DNA of 51,344 bases, from the NCBI GenBank assembly GCA_938023075.1, contig CALHDG010000273.1, positions 1-51,344 on the forward strand. Direction: 5' to 3'. The notes under the pieces are model-generated. The model searched no databases, was not told the origin of the DNA, and saw nothing but the letters and a program-made list of their open reading frames with translations. The DNA is from an uncultured Chitinophagales bacterium. Its GTDB lineage: Bacteria > Bacteroidota > Bacteroidia > Chitinophagales > JAHDHT01. How positions within the stretch are numbered: the first letter of the stretch is position 1; every line of letters starts with the position of its first letter. A program made the translations under genes and the position numbers. Below are positions 44,067-51,344 of the stretch, piece after piece.

Positions 44067-44210
44067 AATTTACAATTATCTTCAAATAATAAATCTGTTT
44101 AACTCTATTGCTATTTTGGGGTATCACTATTTGTATATTACACTATTCGTCGTTTATAATTAGAGAAAATATATTAAACGGAAGTAAAATTATTATAACT
44201 CACCAATTTT

Positions 44211-44966
44211 TTAAATATCTGTTTTTCTTAACCTGACCGAATATTCTTTTAAACCTTTTTGATCTTTTACCAATAATTGAAATTTAGGAATTGTTTTTAT
44301 TAAGTGATTAAACTTAGCTTGACCGTATTTTCTGCTGTCAAATGTTGGATCAATCTCCCTTATTTTAGTACCTAAGGTGCTTAGAGAGATTACCTCTGTA
44401 TCATTTTCTATAGATGCTTTTTTATATGCCCTATCTATTATTTCTAAATGGCTTGACAAAGGTTCATTTAAATAGTCTGTTTCTTCTATGTGATTATTGT
44501 ATTCTATACTATTTAATTGATCAAAAAAAAGAAATTCTTCACAGGCGTTCTGGAAAGCCCAATGGGTTTGCCGGTTGCCAATGCCCATCATAAAAAAGCC
44601 TTCTTCTCTAATTCGCTTGGCTAAACCAGTAAAATCGCTATCGCTCGATACCAGGCAGAAGCCTTCTACTTTTTTACTATACAAAATATCCATCGCATCA
44701 ATAATAAGTGCAATATCAGTAGAATTTTTGTACCCCGTATAAGCAAAATTTTGAATGGGCTTTAACGAATATTTGTTTGTAGCAAATTGCCAACTTTTGT
44801 TACTTGGTAAAGTCCAATCGCCATAAACTCTTCTAATGGTTGGCTTGCCATGCATCGAAACGGTGCCTATAATATCTTTACCTAAAGCTTGGGTAGCATT
44901 ATCTCCATCAATTAAAAGGGCAAGGTTAATTTCTTTTTCTGATATTTTTCGTCTATCCATTTTCAT
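44211..44966 (-). CDS. NYN-domain RNase-like protein with OST-HTH/LOTUS domain
   Basis: The start is placed at ATG 44966 (MKMDRRKIS); a TTG two codons upstream is in frame. The ~251-residue protein has an N-terminal NYN (PIN-like nuclease) domain with the acidic sites ALLIDGDN, STDIALIIDAMD and SSDSDFTGL (~12-150), then a C-terminal OST-HTH/LOTUS domain (~175-245; LSTLGTKIREIDPTFDSRKYG, FNHLIKTIPKFQL). The pairing is widespread in bacteria (LabA/DUF88-like) and is thought to bind and cut RNA; the target is unknown. All metal-binding aspartates appear intact. Its neighbours give no hint. Confidence 0.88.
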   Translation of the reverse strand: MKMDRRKISEKEINLALLIDGDNATQALGKDIIGTVSMHGKPTIRRVYGDWTLPSNKSWQFATNKYSLKPIQNFAYTGYKNSTDIALIIDAMDILYSKKVEGFCLVSSDSDFTGLAKRIREEGFFMMGIGNRQTHWAFQNACEEFLFFDQLNSIEYNNHIEETDYLNEPLSSHLEIIDRAYKKASIENDTEVISLSTLGTKIREIDPTFDSRKYGQAKFNHLIKTIPKFQLLVKDQKGLKEYSVRLRKTDI

Positions 44967-45030
44967 TAACAATATTTTTAATATGAAAGATATGACATTT
45001 CTTGGAGAAATGCCATATCTAAAATAATAC

Positions 45031-48000
45031 TTAATACTTCAACAACTTCTCCGAAACTAAAGTGTCTTTCCCTCTAACCGACAACAAATAAACCCCACGT
45101 GGTAAACCTTCAACATTGAGTTGAAGGATATTCAATTGCGGATTTAATGCACGCGCTTGACTATACACCAACTGCCCCAAATGATTGTGTATTTGAATTT
45201 GAACCAGTTCATGTTGGTTATGCGTCAACAATAAATCAAACTGATTCTTCACCGGCATGGGTATAATATTGAGAATACTTAAACCGGTTTCGCCTCTTTG
45301 TAAAGTAAGATCACCAACTGTAGTTTCCGTTCCATCAAAATCGGTTTGCTGCAATTGATAATAACTGCTGCCAGATGAAGCTGTCCTATCTAAAAACTGA
45401 TAATTTTGCGGTACAGAAACTGTACCTGCACCTTTTTGCTGATGCAACATTTCATAATCTACTCCATTGGTGGAACGATGCAAACTAAAATAATCATTTT
45501 CAATTTCGGTAGCGGTTGACCATTTGAGCAGATTGCCTTCTTGTAATACTTCACCATTAAAATGAAGTAACTCAATGGGTACTTTACTGCAATTGTTGGG
45601 TCCTCTATTAATAGAAGCGGTGCAACCAAAGCCATCATCTACAACAGTTAAACTATAAGTAGTGCCTTCTGCTAAATTACCGATGCTGTAGACTTCACCG
45701 GCAACTACCGTTCCGATATAATCGCCGGTAATTTGGTAAGTGCCGCCTTGCAATCCTGCGCCGCCTCCACTTACTGAAAACTGTACGGTATAGGTTCCAT
45801 CATCTGCTGTACAATCTACATTGTGAGTAATTACGATTGGATAATCTGTGCAGTTGGGTGTAGGTTCTGAACAAGCTTGACAATCACCGCCGCAATCTAT
45901 ACCGGTTTCGTTGCCGTTTTGGATGCCATCGGTGCAAGTAGGTATTTCTTCTCCACAACCTTCAATTAATTCATAAACACACTCACAAGTTTCTATGTCT
46001 AAATTATCTTCTGTGCATTCATTATAATCATTACAAAAAATATCAATAAACATCACAATGCGACAAGTGCAATTTGCTGCATCCCACTCATAAACTGTTA
46101 AACAACTATCATAATCACAGGTGGTATCATAAGCCTCACAAGAACTGTCGTCTTCAGTGGCGGCGGCATTGTAATTAGGTGCGCAAGGATCGGTACAGCC
46201 CGGAATTGGGGCAGTGGAACAAGGAGGGCAATCACCGCCGCAATCTATATCGGTTTCATTGCCGTTTTGGATGTTATCGTCGCAAGTGGGCGGCACTTCT
46301 ACCCAAGTATAGCGAATCGTATCGGTTGAAAAAGGTGTAGTTAAAATACATTCTTCAATACCAACATAAGGGCTGCTTGGGCAAAATTCTATTTGACCAA
46401 GGAGGTTGGTGGTGTATACCGTATCAACCAAAATTTCATCTACACCTTCAATAGTGCTTATGATGCTTACTTCTACTCCGGCTATTACATTGATGCCTTC
46501 TTCATCGGTAATTGTAATAGTGGTGCATAGGCTTTCACCAACGGGTACTTCAGGTGGTGTTGAATAAAACGTTCCATTATAAATGTGTCCGAATGATAAG
46601 AACAAATCTAAATCGAAATCTGTGCCTCCTCCAAAATCAAAAACGATATTACCAAAAGTGATGTTGAAATTACCCGAAGTAACGGTAATAAAATCTAAAC
46701 CAAAATTGCTCGGTGTATAACACAATTGAACCTGACCAAGCGAATCGGTATGACCTGCATCATACAAACCTTCGTTAGCACCGCTTACCAAAAAGTTGAC
46801 AGGAGTATTTGGTAGAATTGCTCCACTAAGCGTATCTGTTACAGTAACTATCAAACAATATTCTTCACCAATAACTGCATTGGGTTGCTGAGGTTCAACT
46901 ACACAATCAATCACAATATCCAATCCTACACAAGTACAATTATCCATATAGCTGATGATAGTGTTGGGGTTGTTATCATCACAAGGTGCACCAAACATAA
47001 AGGCAGGGTTGATGACCACATTATCGCAATCTACAAAACAAAACGGCTTATACACACAAGAACCATCATCTTCATTCGCTCCAAAAGTAGAGTTGCAGGC
47101 TAACCTATCGGTACAGCCTGAAATACTTTCATCATACATACAAGTACCATCATCGCAATTGGCATCCGGATTGTAATTATTGGCTCGGAAATCGGTGCAG
47201 CCAACGTTTGCGCCATCTGCTCTTTCTAATACCCAAGTTGAGTTGCACGCTACAACCGAATCATCAACAGCCGACGAAAACTGCCAATTAATAGTATCCG
47301 CATTTTCCGTAAAACTGCCCATGCCATAAATGGTATATTCAAAAAAGTTTTGGGTAGGAAAAATAAATTGATCTTCGTGAATTTCTGCCTCAAAAATTAT
47401 GTCGAAACCAAAGCCAAACAAATTAGTAAAGTTGAACGTAGTATTGTTTTTTAAACTCCACACATCAATTGTATAGGTTTCGTTGGGTTGATAATCATCT
47501 TCTCTACAATCATCGGTAGCTTGCCAAGTGCCTAAAATGGTACAAGGAAAAGTAGCTTCTGTATTGGGATAGTTGCAAATGTCTTCCGGTTCGCAGTTGG
47601 CTTCGGGGTTATAGTTGATGGCTGTTTCATCCATACAGCCTTTGATGTTCATTCTGCCAAATTCACAACTACATGTTGATGGATTCCATACTTCGTAAAT
47701 ATCATAATCGCAATCTTGTTGGCATGTGCCGGGGTCGGCGTTGGGGGTTTGGCAGCTGCCATCGTCGCAGTTGGCTTCGGGGTTGTATTCGCAGAAGTTG
47801 GGGTTGGTGCAGCCATCGGGTAAGATGCATGAGTTGTCATCTATGTTGGCTTCGGGGTTGTAGTTACAGGCGGTTTCATCGGTGCAGCCTTCAGTACAAT
47901 TTCCATTAACCGTAACTGTGAAACTGCAAGTATCTATATTATTATTAAAATCGGTAGCAATATAAGTAACCGTTGTTGTACCAATTGGAAATTCGGCTCC

Positions 48001-49557
48001 ACTTTCCAATCCTTCAATTAATTGAACATCAACAAAAGCGCCATCAAATTCGACTACAATAAATGCTCCACTCCTAATAAAATCTTCATCATTCCATCGG
48101 CCAGAACCATCAGCATTCATAATTGCCCAATCTTCTCCACTTTCAAAATCATTTGGTTCTCCTGGAATCCAATTGGTGTAAGTACTATCTTCGCCAGTAA
48201 CCCAAATAAAGTTTCCTTCTCCTGCTCTATCTGTTAAGCCTAACCAAATTGGAGAAGTATTGTTTGTTCTAATAAAACTTTCTTCTTCAGCAGATGATAA
48301 AGTTAATAAATGTCCTCCAGTACTAATTGCTATATCATTGGTAGCATCGGGTGTTTGATAAGTGCTATTTGAAATAAAATAAGTATGTCCTTCGAAAACA
48401 CCTAATAAAGTGAATCCATCTATCTCTTGAGGAATAGAGACTTGACCACAATTATCTGATGCAGAAATCGGATATTCTACAATAGCACTACACGCTCCTC
48501 CCACTGCATCTGCAATAACATCAAATGGACAAGTAATGTTTGGTTTGATGGTATCGTTAATTGTTGGCAAGATGCAATTGCCGTCATCTACATTGGCTTC
48601 GGGGTTGTAGTTGCAGGCGGTTTCATCAGTGCAACCGCCAATATAAGGAGTAGGTTTTTCACCTTCGTAAATGGCTTCTATTTCGCATTCATTTAAGGCG
48701 CGGTTGTAAATTGAAATATCATCAATCTTACCTATAAAATATTCAATATTTCCAGGAACATCTCTTCCAATATCTAAACTTTCTGAATTTGGTATAATAG
48801 GAGTTATTGTAGTCTCAACAATTAATTCATTATCAAGATAAAAAGATAAGATGCCGTTTTTCAATATAAATGTTGCATTATACCATACATTTAAGTCTAA
48901 AGTTTTGGTGGTAATTATATTATCGTTAAAATAAATAAATCCTTGGTCAGTATAATAGAATGAAAGTTGTCTTTTTTTGTCGAATAGAACCGCCCAATTC
49001 AAATCAAAAAAGTAATATGATTGGGTTTGAAATGTTATTGAAATGGTAAACTCCTCTGATAAGTTTTCAAGTTGAGGAGAATTTGGAATGGATATATAGT
49101 TCTCTCCATCAAACAAATATGCTGAGTCTTCATTTATCAAACTTTCCACTTCTTCACCGTCATTATTATTCTCGCTTTCATCATTTGCATTGCCATTGAA
49201 AGGATAATAGGCTATTAGGTTTTGGTTGAGGTTGATTTCTGCTTCATTACATATATCAATTACTATGCAAGACTCATCATCACAAGTTGCAGTTTCATCG
49301 TAATTTTCGGCATCAGGATTTGTACAACCAACTATATCCTCACAAGGATTGGGGCAAGCGGATTCACCAAAATCACATGAATCATCATTTGTAGTAGCTT
49401 TAGGATTGAAATTACATGCCGCTGGGTCAATACATCCTTCTATACAGTTCTCATTTGTTTCTTTTGTAACTGTAATGTTGTCAATAGCATATACTTCAGT
49501 TGTAGCCTCTGATGTAGTAGAAGAAAAATTGAATACTAAATTGCCTGAAGTTGACAA
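45031..49557 (-). CDS. Giant T9SS adhesin-like protein, C-terminal part downstream of an in-frame TGA
   Basis: About 1508 residues in frame with the 49597-51344 coding part and separated from it only by a TGA at 49597-49599 and 13 sense codons, so the pair is one gene. There is no signal peptide at this ATG-less start. Domains from the N-terminus: LamG-like (SAYLFDGENYISIPNS), a HYR domain split by a C-type lectin-like domain (48035-48420, with the GEPNDFESGEDWAIMN and RWND core), nine GCTDETACNYNPEAN..DD.SC repeats, an Ig-like segment (CLIVTVTDTLSGAI), two CDDNIQNGNET.IDCGGDC modules and a type A sorting domain (QFDLLLTHNQHELVQIQI, GVYLLSVRGKD, EKLLKY). Probably a surface adhesin or carbohydrate-binding protein. 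Confidence 0.75.
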   Translation of the reverse strand: MSTSGNLVFNFSSTTSEATTEVYAIDNITVTKETNENCIEGCIDPAACNFNPKATTNDDSCDFGESACPNPCEDIVGCTNPDAENYDETATCDDESCIVIDICNEAEINLNQNLIAYYPFNGNANDESENNNDGEEVESLINEDSAYLFDGENYISIPNSPQLENLSEEFTISITFQTQSYYFFDLNWAVLFDKKRQLSFYYTDQGFIYFNDNIITTKTLDLNVWYNATFILKNGILSFYLDNELIVETTITPIIPNSESLDIGRDVPGNIEYFIGKIDDISIYNRALNECEIEAIYEGEKPTPYIGGCTDETACNYNPEANVDDGNCILPTINDTIKPNITCPFDVIADAVGGACSAIVEYPISASDNCGQVSIPQEIDGFTLLGVFEGHTYFISNSTYQTPDATNDIAISTGGHLLTLSSAEEESFIRTNNTSPIWLGLTDRAGEGNFIWVTGEDSTYTNWIPGEPNDFESGEDWAIMNADGSGRWNDEDFIRSGAFIVVEFDGAFVDVQLIEGLESGAEFPIGTTTVTYIATDFNNNIDTCSFTVTVNGNCTEGCTDETACNYNPEANIDDNSCILPDGCTNPNFCEYNPEANCDDGSCQTPNADPGTCQQDCDYDIYEVWNPSTCSCEFGRMNIKGCMDETAINYNPEANCEPEDICNYPNTEATFPCTILGTWQATDDCREDDYQPNETYTIDVWSLKNNTTFNFTNLFGFGFDIIFEAEIHEDQFIFPTQNFFEYTIYGMGSFTENADTINWQFSSAVDDSVVACNSTWVLERADGANVGCTDFRANNYNPDANCDDGTCMYDESISGCTDRLACNSTFGANEDDGSCVYKPFCFVDCDNVVINPAFMFGAPCDDNNPNTIISYMDNCTCVGLDIVIDCVVEPQQPNAVIGEEYCLIVTVTDTLSGAILPNTPVNFLVSGANEGLYDAGHTDSLGQVQLCYTPSNFGLDFITVTSGNFNITFGNIVFDFGGGTDFDLDLFLSFGHIYNGTFYSTPPEVPVGESLCTTITITDEEGINVIAGVEVSIISTIEGVDEILVDTVYTTNLLGQIEFCPSSPYVGIEECILTTPFSTDTIRYTWVEVPPTCDDNIQNGNETDIDCGGDCPPCSTAPIPGCTDPCAPNYNAAATEDDSSCEAYDTTCDYDSCLTVYEWDAANCTCRIVMFIDIFCNDYNECTEDNLDIETCECVYELIEGCGEEIPTCTDGIQNGNETGIDCGGDCQACSEPTPNCTDYPIVITHNVDCTADDGTYTVQFSVSGGGAGLQGGTYQITGDYIGTVVAGEVYSIGNLAEGTTYSLTVVDDGFGCTASINRGPNNCSKVPIELLHFNGEVLQEGNLLKWSTATEIENDYFSLHRSTNGVDYEMLHQQKGAGTVSVPQNYQFLDRTASSGSSYYQLQQTDFDGTETTVGDLTLQRGETGLSILNIIPMPVKNQFDLLLTHNQHELVQIQIHNHLGQLVYSQARALNPQLNILQLNVEGLPRGVYLLSVRGKDTLVSEKLLKY
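47905..48570 (-). other. C-type lectin-like domain nested in a HYR domain
   Basis: Within the giant T9SS gene. The HYR start (KPNITCPFDVIADAVGG, ASDNCGQVSIPQEIDG) and HYR end (GLESGAEFPIGTTTVTYI, CSFTVTVNG) are separated by ~125 residues resembling a C-type lectin (FISNSTYQTPDA, HLLTLSSAEEESFIRTN, PIWLGLTD, NWIPGEPNDFESGEDW, GRWNDEDF). Confidence 0.6.
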
Positions 49558-49596
49558 AATCGATTTACATATTTCATATTTTGTACCTAAGTTATT

Positions 49597-51344
49597 TCAA
49601 TAATAATTTCCAGAAAGGACAGCTTCTGTGCCAGCAGGATTGTTACCTTCTCCAATATTATCCGGAAATGACTGACTTCCATTTACATTAGCAAAAGTTG
49701 CATCTAATAGAACTTGACTGCCAGATGAACTAATTGTAATTCTATCGTTACCACTATTTCCATCCCAAGTTCCTAATATCCATAAATCAAAACAAATTGT
49801 AATACTGTCTCCAATTTGTAGGTTATCTAAACTAAAAGTGTAGTCTTCAGAACGATTAAACACTCCCAAAACGGTTGTATTATTTATAGGTTCTGTTTTA
49901 ATTAACGACCATTCATTACCAATTTCATTATCAAAATCATTTGAATACAGCAAGTTGTTTTGGCAATCTAAATCTTCACAGTCAATGTATCCATCACCAT
50001 CATTGTCCTTACCATCTGAGCAATCTTCTATGTAAGAAACATAAGGCATTTCAAACAAAGCCTCAATTTCGCAAGAACTTAATACCCGGTTGTAAATTCT
50101 TACATCATCAATATCTCCATTAAAAAAGGCTTGTGGAGTTTGGGTGTCATTACTTGCACCAATTAACAAAGGTTCAGTATCATAAGCAATGGTAGTAGCT
50201 TCGTTTTTCGAATCAACCAGTATAGTATCTATATATAAATTGGCAACATCATTTTCATCACTAAAAGAATATACAATATGATACCATTTGTCTGTATTAG
50301 GCATCAAGTCTTTTGAAAGTTCTGAACCAAAGTCATTTTCTCCACTTAAAATCGCTTTAACAGCGTTATTTTCAAACCATATTTCATAAGAATCCAAATA
50401 AGCTGTTCCGAGATGTTTGTCTATTATTAATTGAAGTCTACTACTACTCAAATCATCAAACCTACACCATAACGAAATCGTAAAATCTTGCGGTCTTAAA
50501 CTTGGGTCATCTTCAATACGAATATGTGAATTTCCATCAAAATGGAAAGCGTTATTTTCATTGCCAAAACGGTCGGTTGTTAATGTTGCTCCTAATATTT
50601 CGCCATTGTTTGCGTTTGGGCTTTCATCTATTGCATTACTTTCAAAAGGATAATGGGCAGCTAATCCGTTTTCTAAATTAATTTCAGAAGTGTCGCAAGT
50701 TTCGTTAGCAGTTATTCGAAGGTTGTCGAACGCACCATAATAATTTTCAAGTAAATTAAACAGGATTGTGATATTATTATTCGTTGAATTTCCAATATTT
50801 AGATCTGCATTAACTCTTATCCAATTAAATTCAAATTTGGTAGTACCTCCATTTGTTCCAGCTAATTCCATTTCGTCTAATAAAGTAAATGAATTAAGAG
50901 AATTTATGTTAAAGTCATTATTTGGAGTATCGTAAATTGAGATTCTCATTTTAGGATTACGTGCTGTAGCACCCACTCCACAACCCATATCGCTCGTTAT
51001 ACTTATTGCGGAAATATCAAATGAAATATTTATGGAGTCAAGTCCAAATGAGTTAAATGAAAGTGAGAGTAAATCATCTTGTGCAGTAGCTAAAAAACCA
51101 ATGCAATAATTTCCTGCGATATTTTGAGGGTCAGAGTATAAATTTCCCGTTCCATTTACTAAAATTGTTTCAACTGTAAAGGTCTGATCAAACTCAACCG
51201 TTCCGCTTGTGCCAATTCCTGTTTCGAAATATAATTCATTTACATTTCTTTGATCTAAATCGATATAACATCCTCGCATTGGCTCAACTGCATAATTCTC
51301 AAAATCATTCTCATACAGCAAAATTTCATCTTGCCCAAACCCCA
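49597..51344 (-). CDS. Giant T9SS adhesin-like protein, upstream part (5' end beyond window)
   Basis: The frame is open to the window's last base on the minus strand, so the start lies outside. It ends at TGA (49597-49599) after LSGNYY; the next codons continue the same domain (NNLGTKYEICKSILSTSG), in the same frame. This part holds a LamG-like domain (FHFDGNSHIRIEDDPSLRPQ, DIDDVRIYNRVLSSC), a DGKDNDGDGYIDCEDLDCQN-type acidic motif and two CBM-like jelly-roll segments (ENDFENYAVEPMRG, YSNDFDNEIGNEWSL). A TGG-to-TGA change (YYW) is the likely cause. Without the sorting domain this product would not be anchored. Confidence 0.75.
   Translation of the reverse strand, partial: GFGQDEILLYENDFENYAVEPMRGCYIDLDQRNVNELYFETGIGTSGTVEFDQTFTVETILVNGTGNLYSDPQNIAGNYCIGFLATAQDDLLSLSFNSFGLDSINISFDISAISITSDMGCGVGATARNPKMRISIYDTPNNDFNINSLNSFTLLDEMELAGTNGGTTKFEFNWIRVNADLNIGNSTNNNITILFNLLENYYGAFDNLRITANETCDTSEINLENGLAAHYPFESNAIDESPNANNGEILGATLTTDRFGNENNAFHFDGNSHIRIEDDPSLRPQDFTISLWCRFDDLSSSRLQLIIDKHLGTAYLDSYEIWFENNAVKAILSGENDFGSELSKDLMPNTDKWYHIVYSFSDENDVANLYIDTILVDSKNEATTIAYDTEPLLIGASNDTQTPQAFFNGDIDDVRIYNRVLSSCEIEALFEMPYVSYIEDCSDGKDNDGDGYIDCEDLDCQNNLLYSNDFDNEIGNEWSLIKTEPINNTTVLGVFNRSEDYTFSLDNLQIGDSITICFDLWILGTWDGNSGNDRITISSSGSQVLLDATFANVNGSQSFPDNIGEGNNPAGTEAVLSGNYY

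Noticed and set aside
49597-49599. UGA recoded as an amino acid in this genome
   Set aside because: UGA ends other intact genes in the window (31806-31808, 40801-40803, 19151-19153), so genome-wide reassignment is not supported; a local event remains possible.

Overview
The window is AT-rich chromosomal DNA from a member of the Bacteroidota. The signs are several large Sec-exported proteins ending in type IX secretion (T9SS, Por) C-terminal sorting domains, Bacteroidota-type promoters (TAnnTTTG at -7, sometimes a TTG/TTTG about 17-20 nt upstream), many lipoproteins, SprB-like and GCTD...NYNP repeats, and little Shine-Dalgarno signal. A Saprospiria- or Chitinophagales-like lineage fits, but the window alone cannot settle this. 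I see no rRNA, tRNA, CRISPR array or transposase gene.

Layout. 1-9.4 kb: the 3' end of a T9SS cargo gene, two lipoproteins (phosphodiester glycosidase type and thioredoxin fold), a secreted M4 metallopeptidase, a coupled DCC-thioredoxin/epimerase pair and an Omp85-like barrel. 10-16.5 kb: a phosphosulfolactate synthase (comA) with a decayed duplicate of its own 3' end, then the most unusual locus: an ECF-like sigma factor with two sigma-2 domains and one sigma-4 domain, followed 9 nt later by an 875-residue protein joining three anti-sigma-like modules, a response-regulator receiver domain and a helical tail. 17-27.5 kb: mostly housekeeping and regulation: a lipoprotein, two Spo0M/arrestin-like proteins, uvrA, an ArsC-like phosphatase with a PhoB/PhoR-type two-component system, DUF1499, a small barrel, the FtsB/DivIC-like protein and enolase. 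28-35.6 kb: a small membrane protein, a wrecked sigma-factor gene, DUF58, a YtcJ-like amidohydrolase, an unknown secreted protein, a helical protein related to the one at 15-16.5 kb, and gpsA. 35.9-37.8 kb: an overlapping ATPase plus PD-(D/E)XK-like nuclease pair that resembles a defence or DNA-processing module. 38-51 kb: a BNR-repeat T9SS protein, a Cys-rich T9SS protein, a NYN-OST-HTH protein, and a giant adhesin-like T9SS gene interrupted by one in-frame TGA and running off the window's right edge.

The gaps between genes are rich in small repeats without coding capacity. Family A (four copies) has two stems preserved by compensatory changes, so it acts as a folded element. Family B (about 138-bp palindrome-rich units, terminal repeat CTTAAGTTTCGGTAGTA) includes one copy flanked by an 8-bp direct repeat. 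Family C has inverted ends (AGGAACGAT) and one copy has cut a sigma-factor gene. Family D has TACCAA ends and a 3-bp flanking duplication; one family D copy lies inside a family C copy. These look like MITEs mobilised from elsewhere in the genome.
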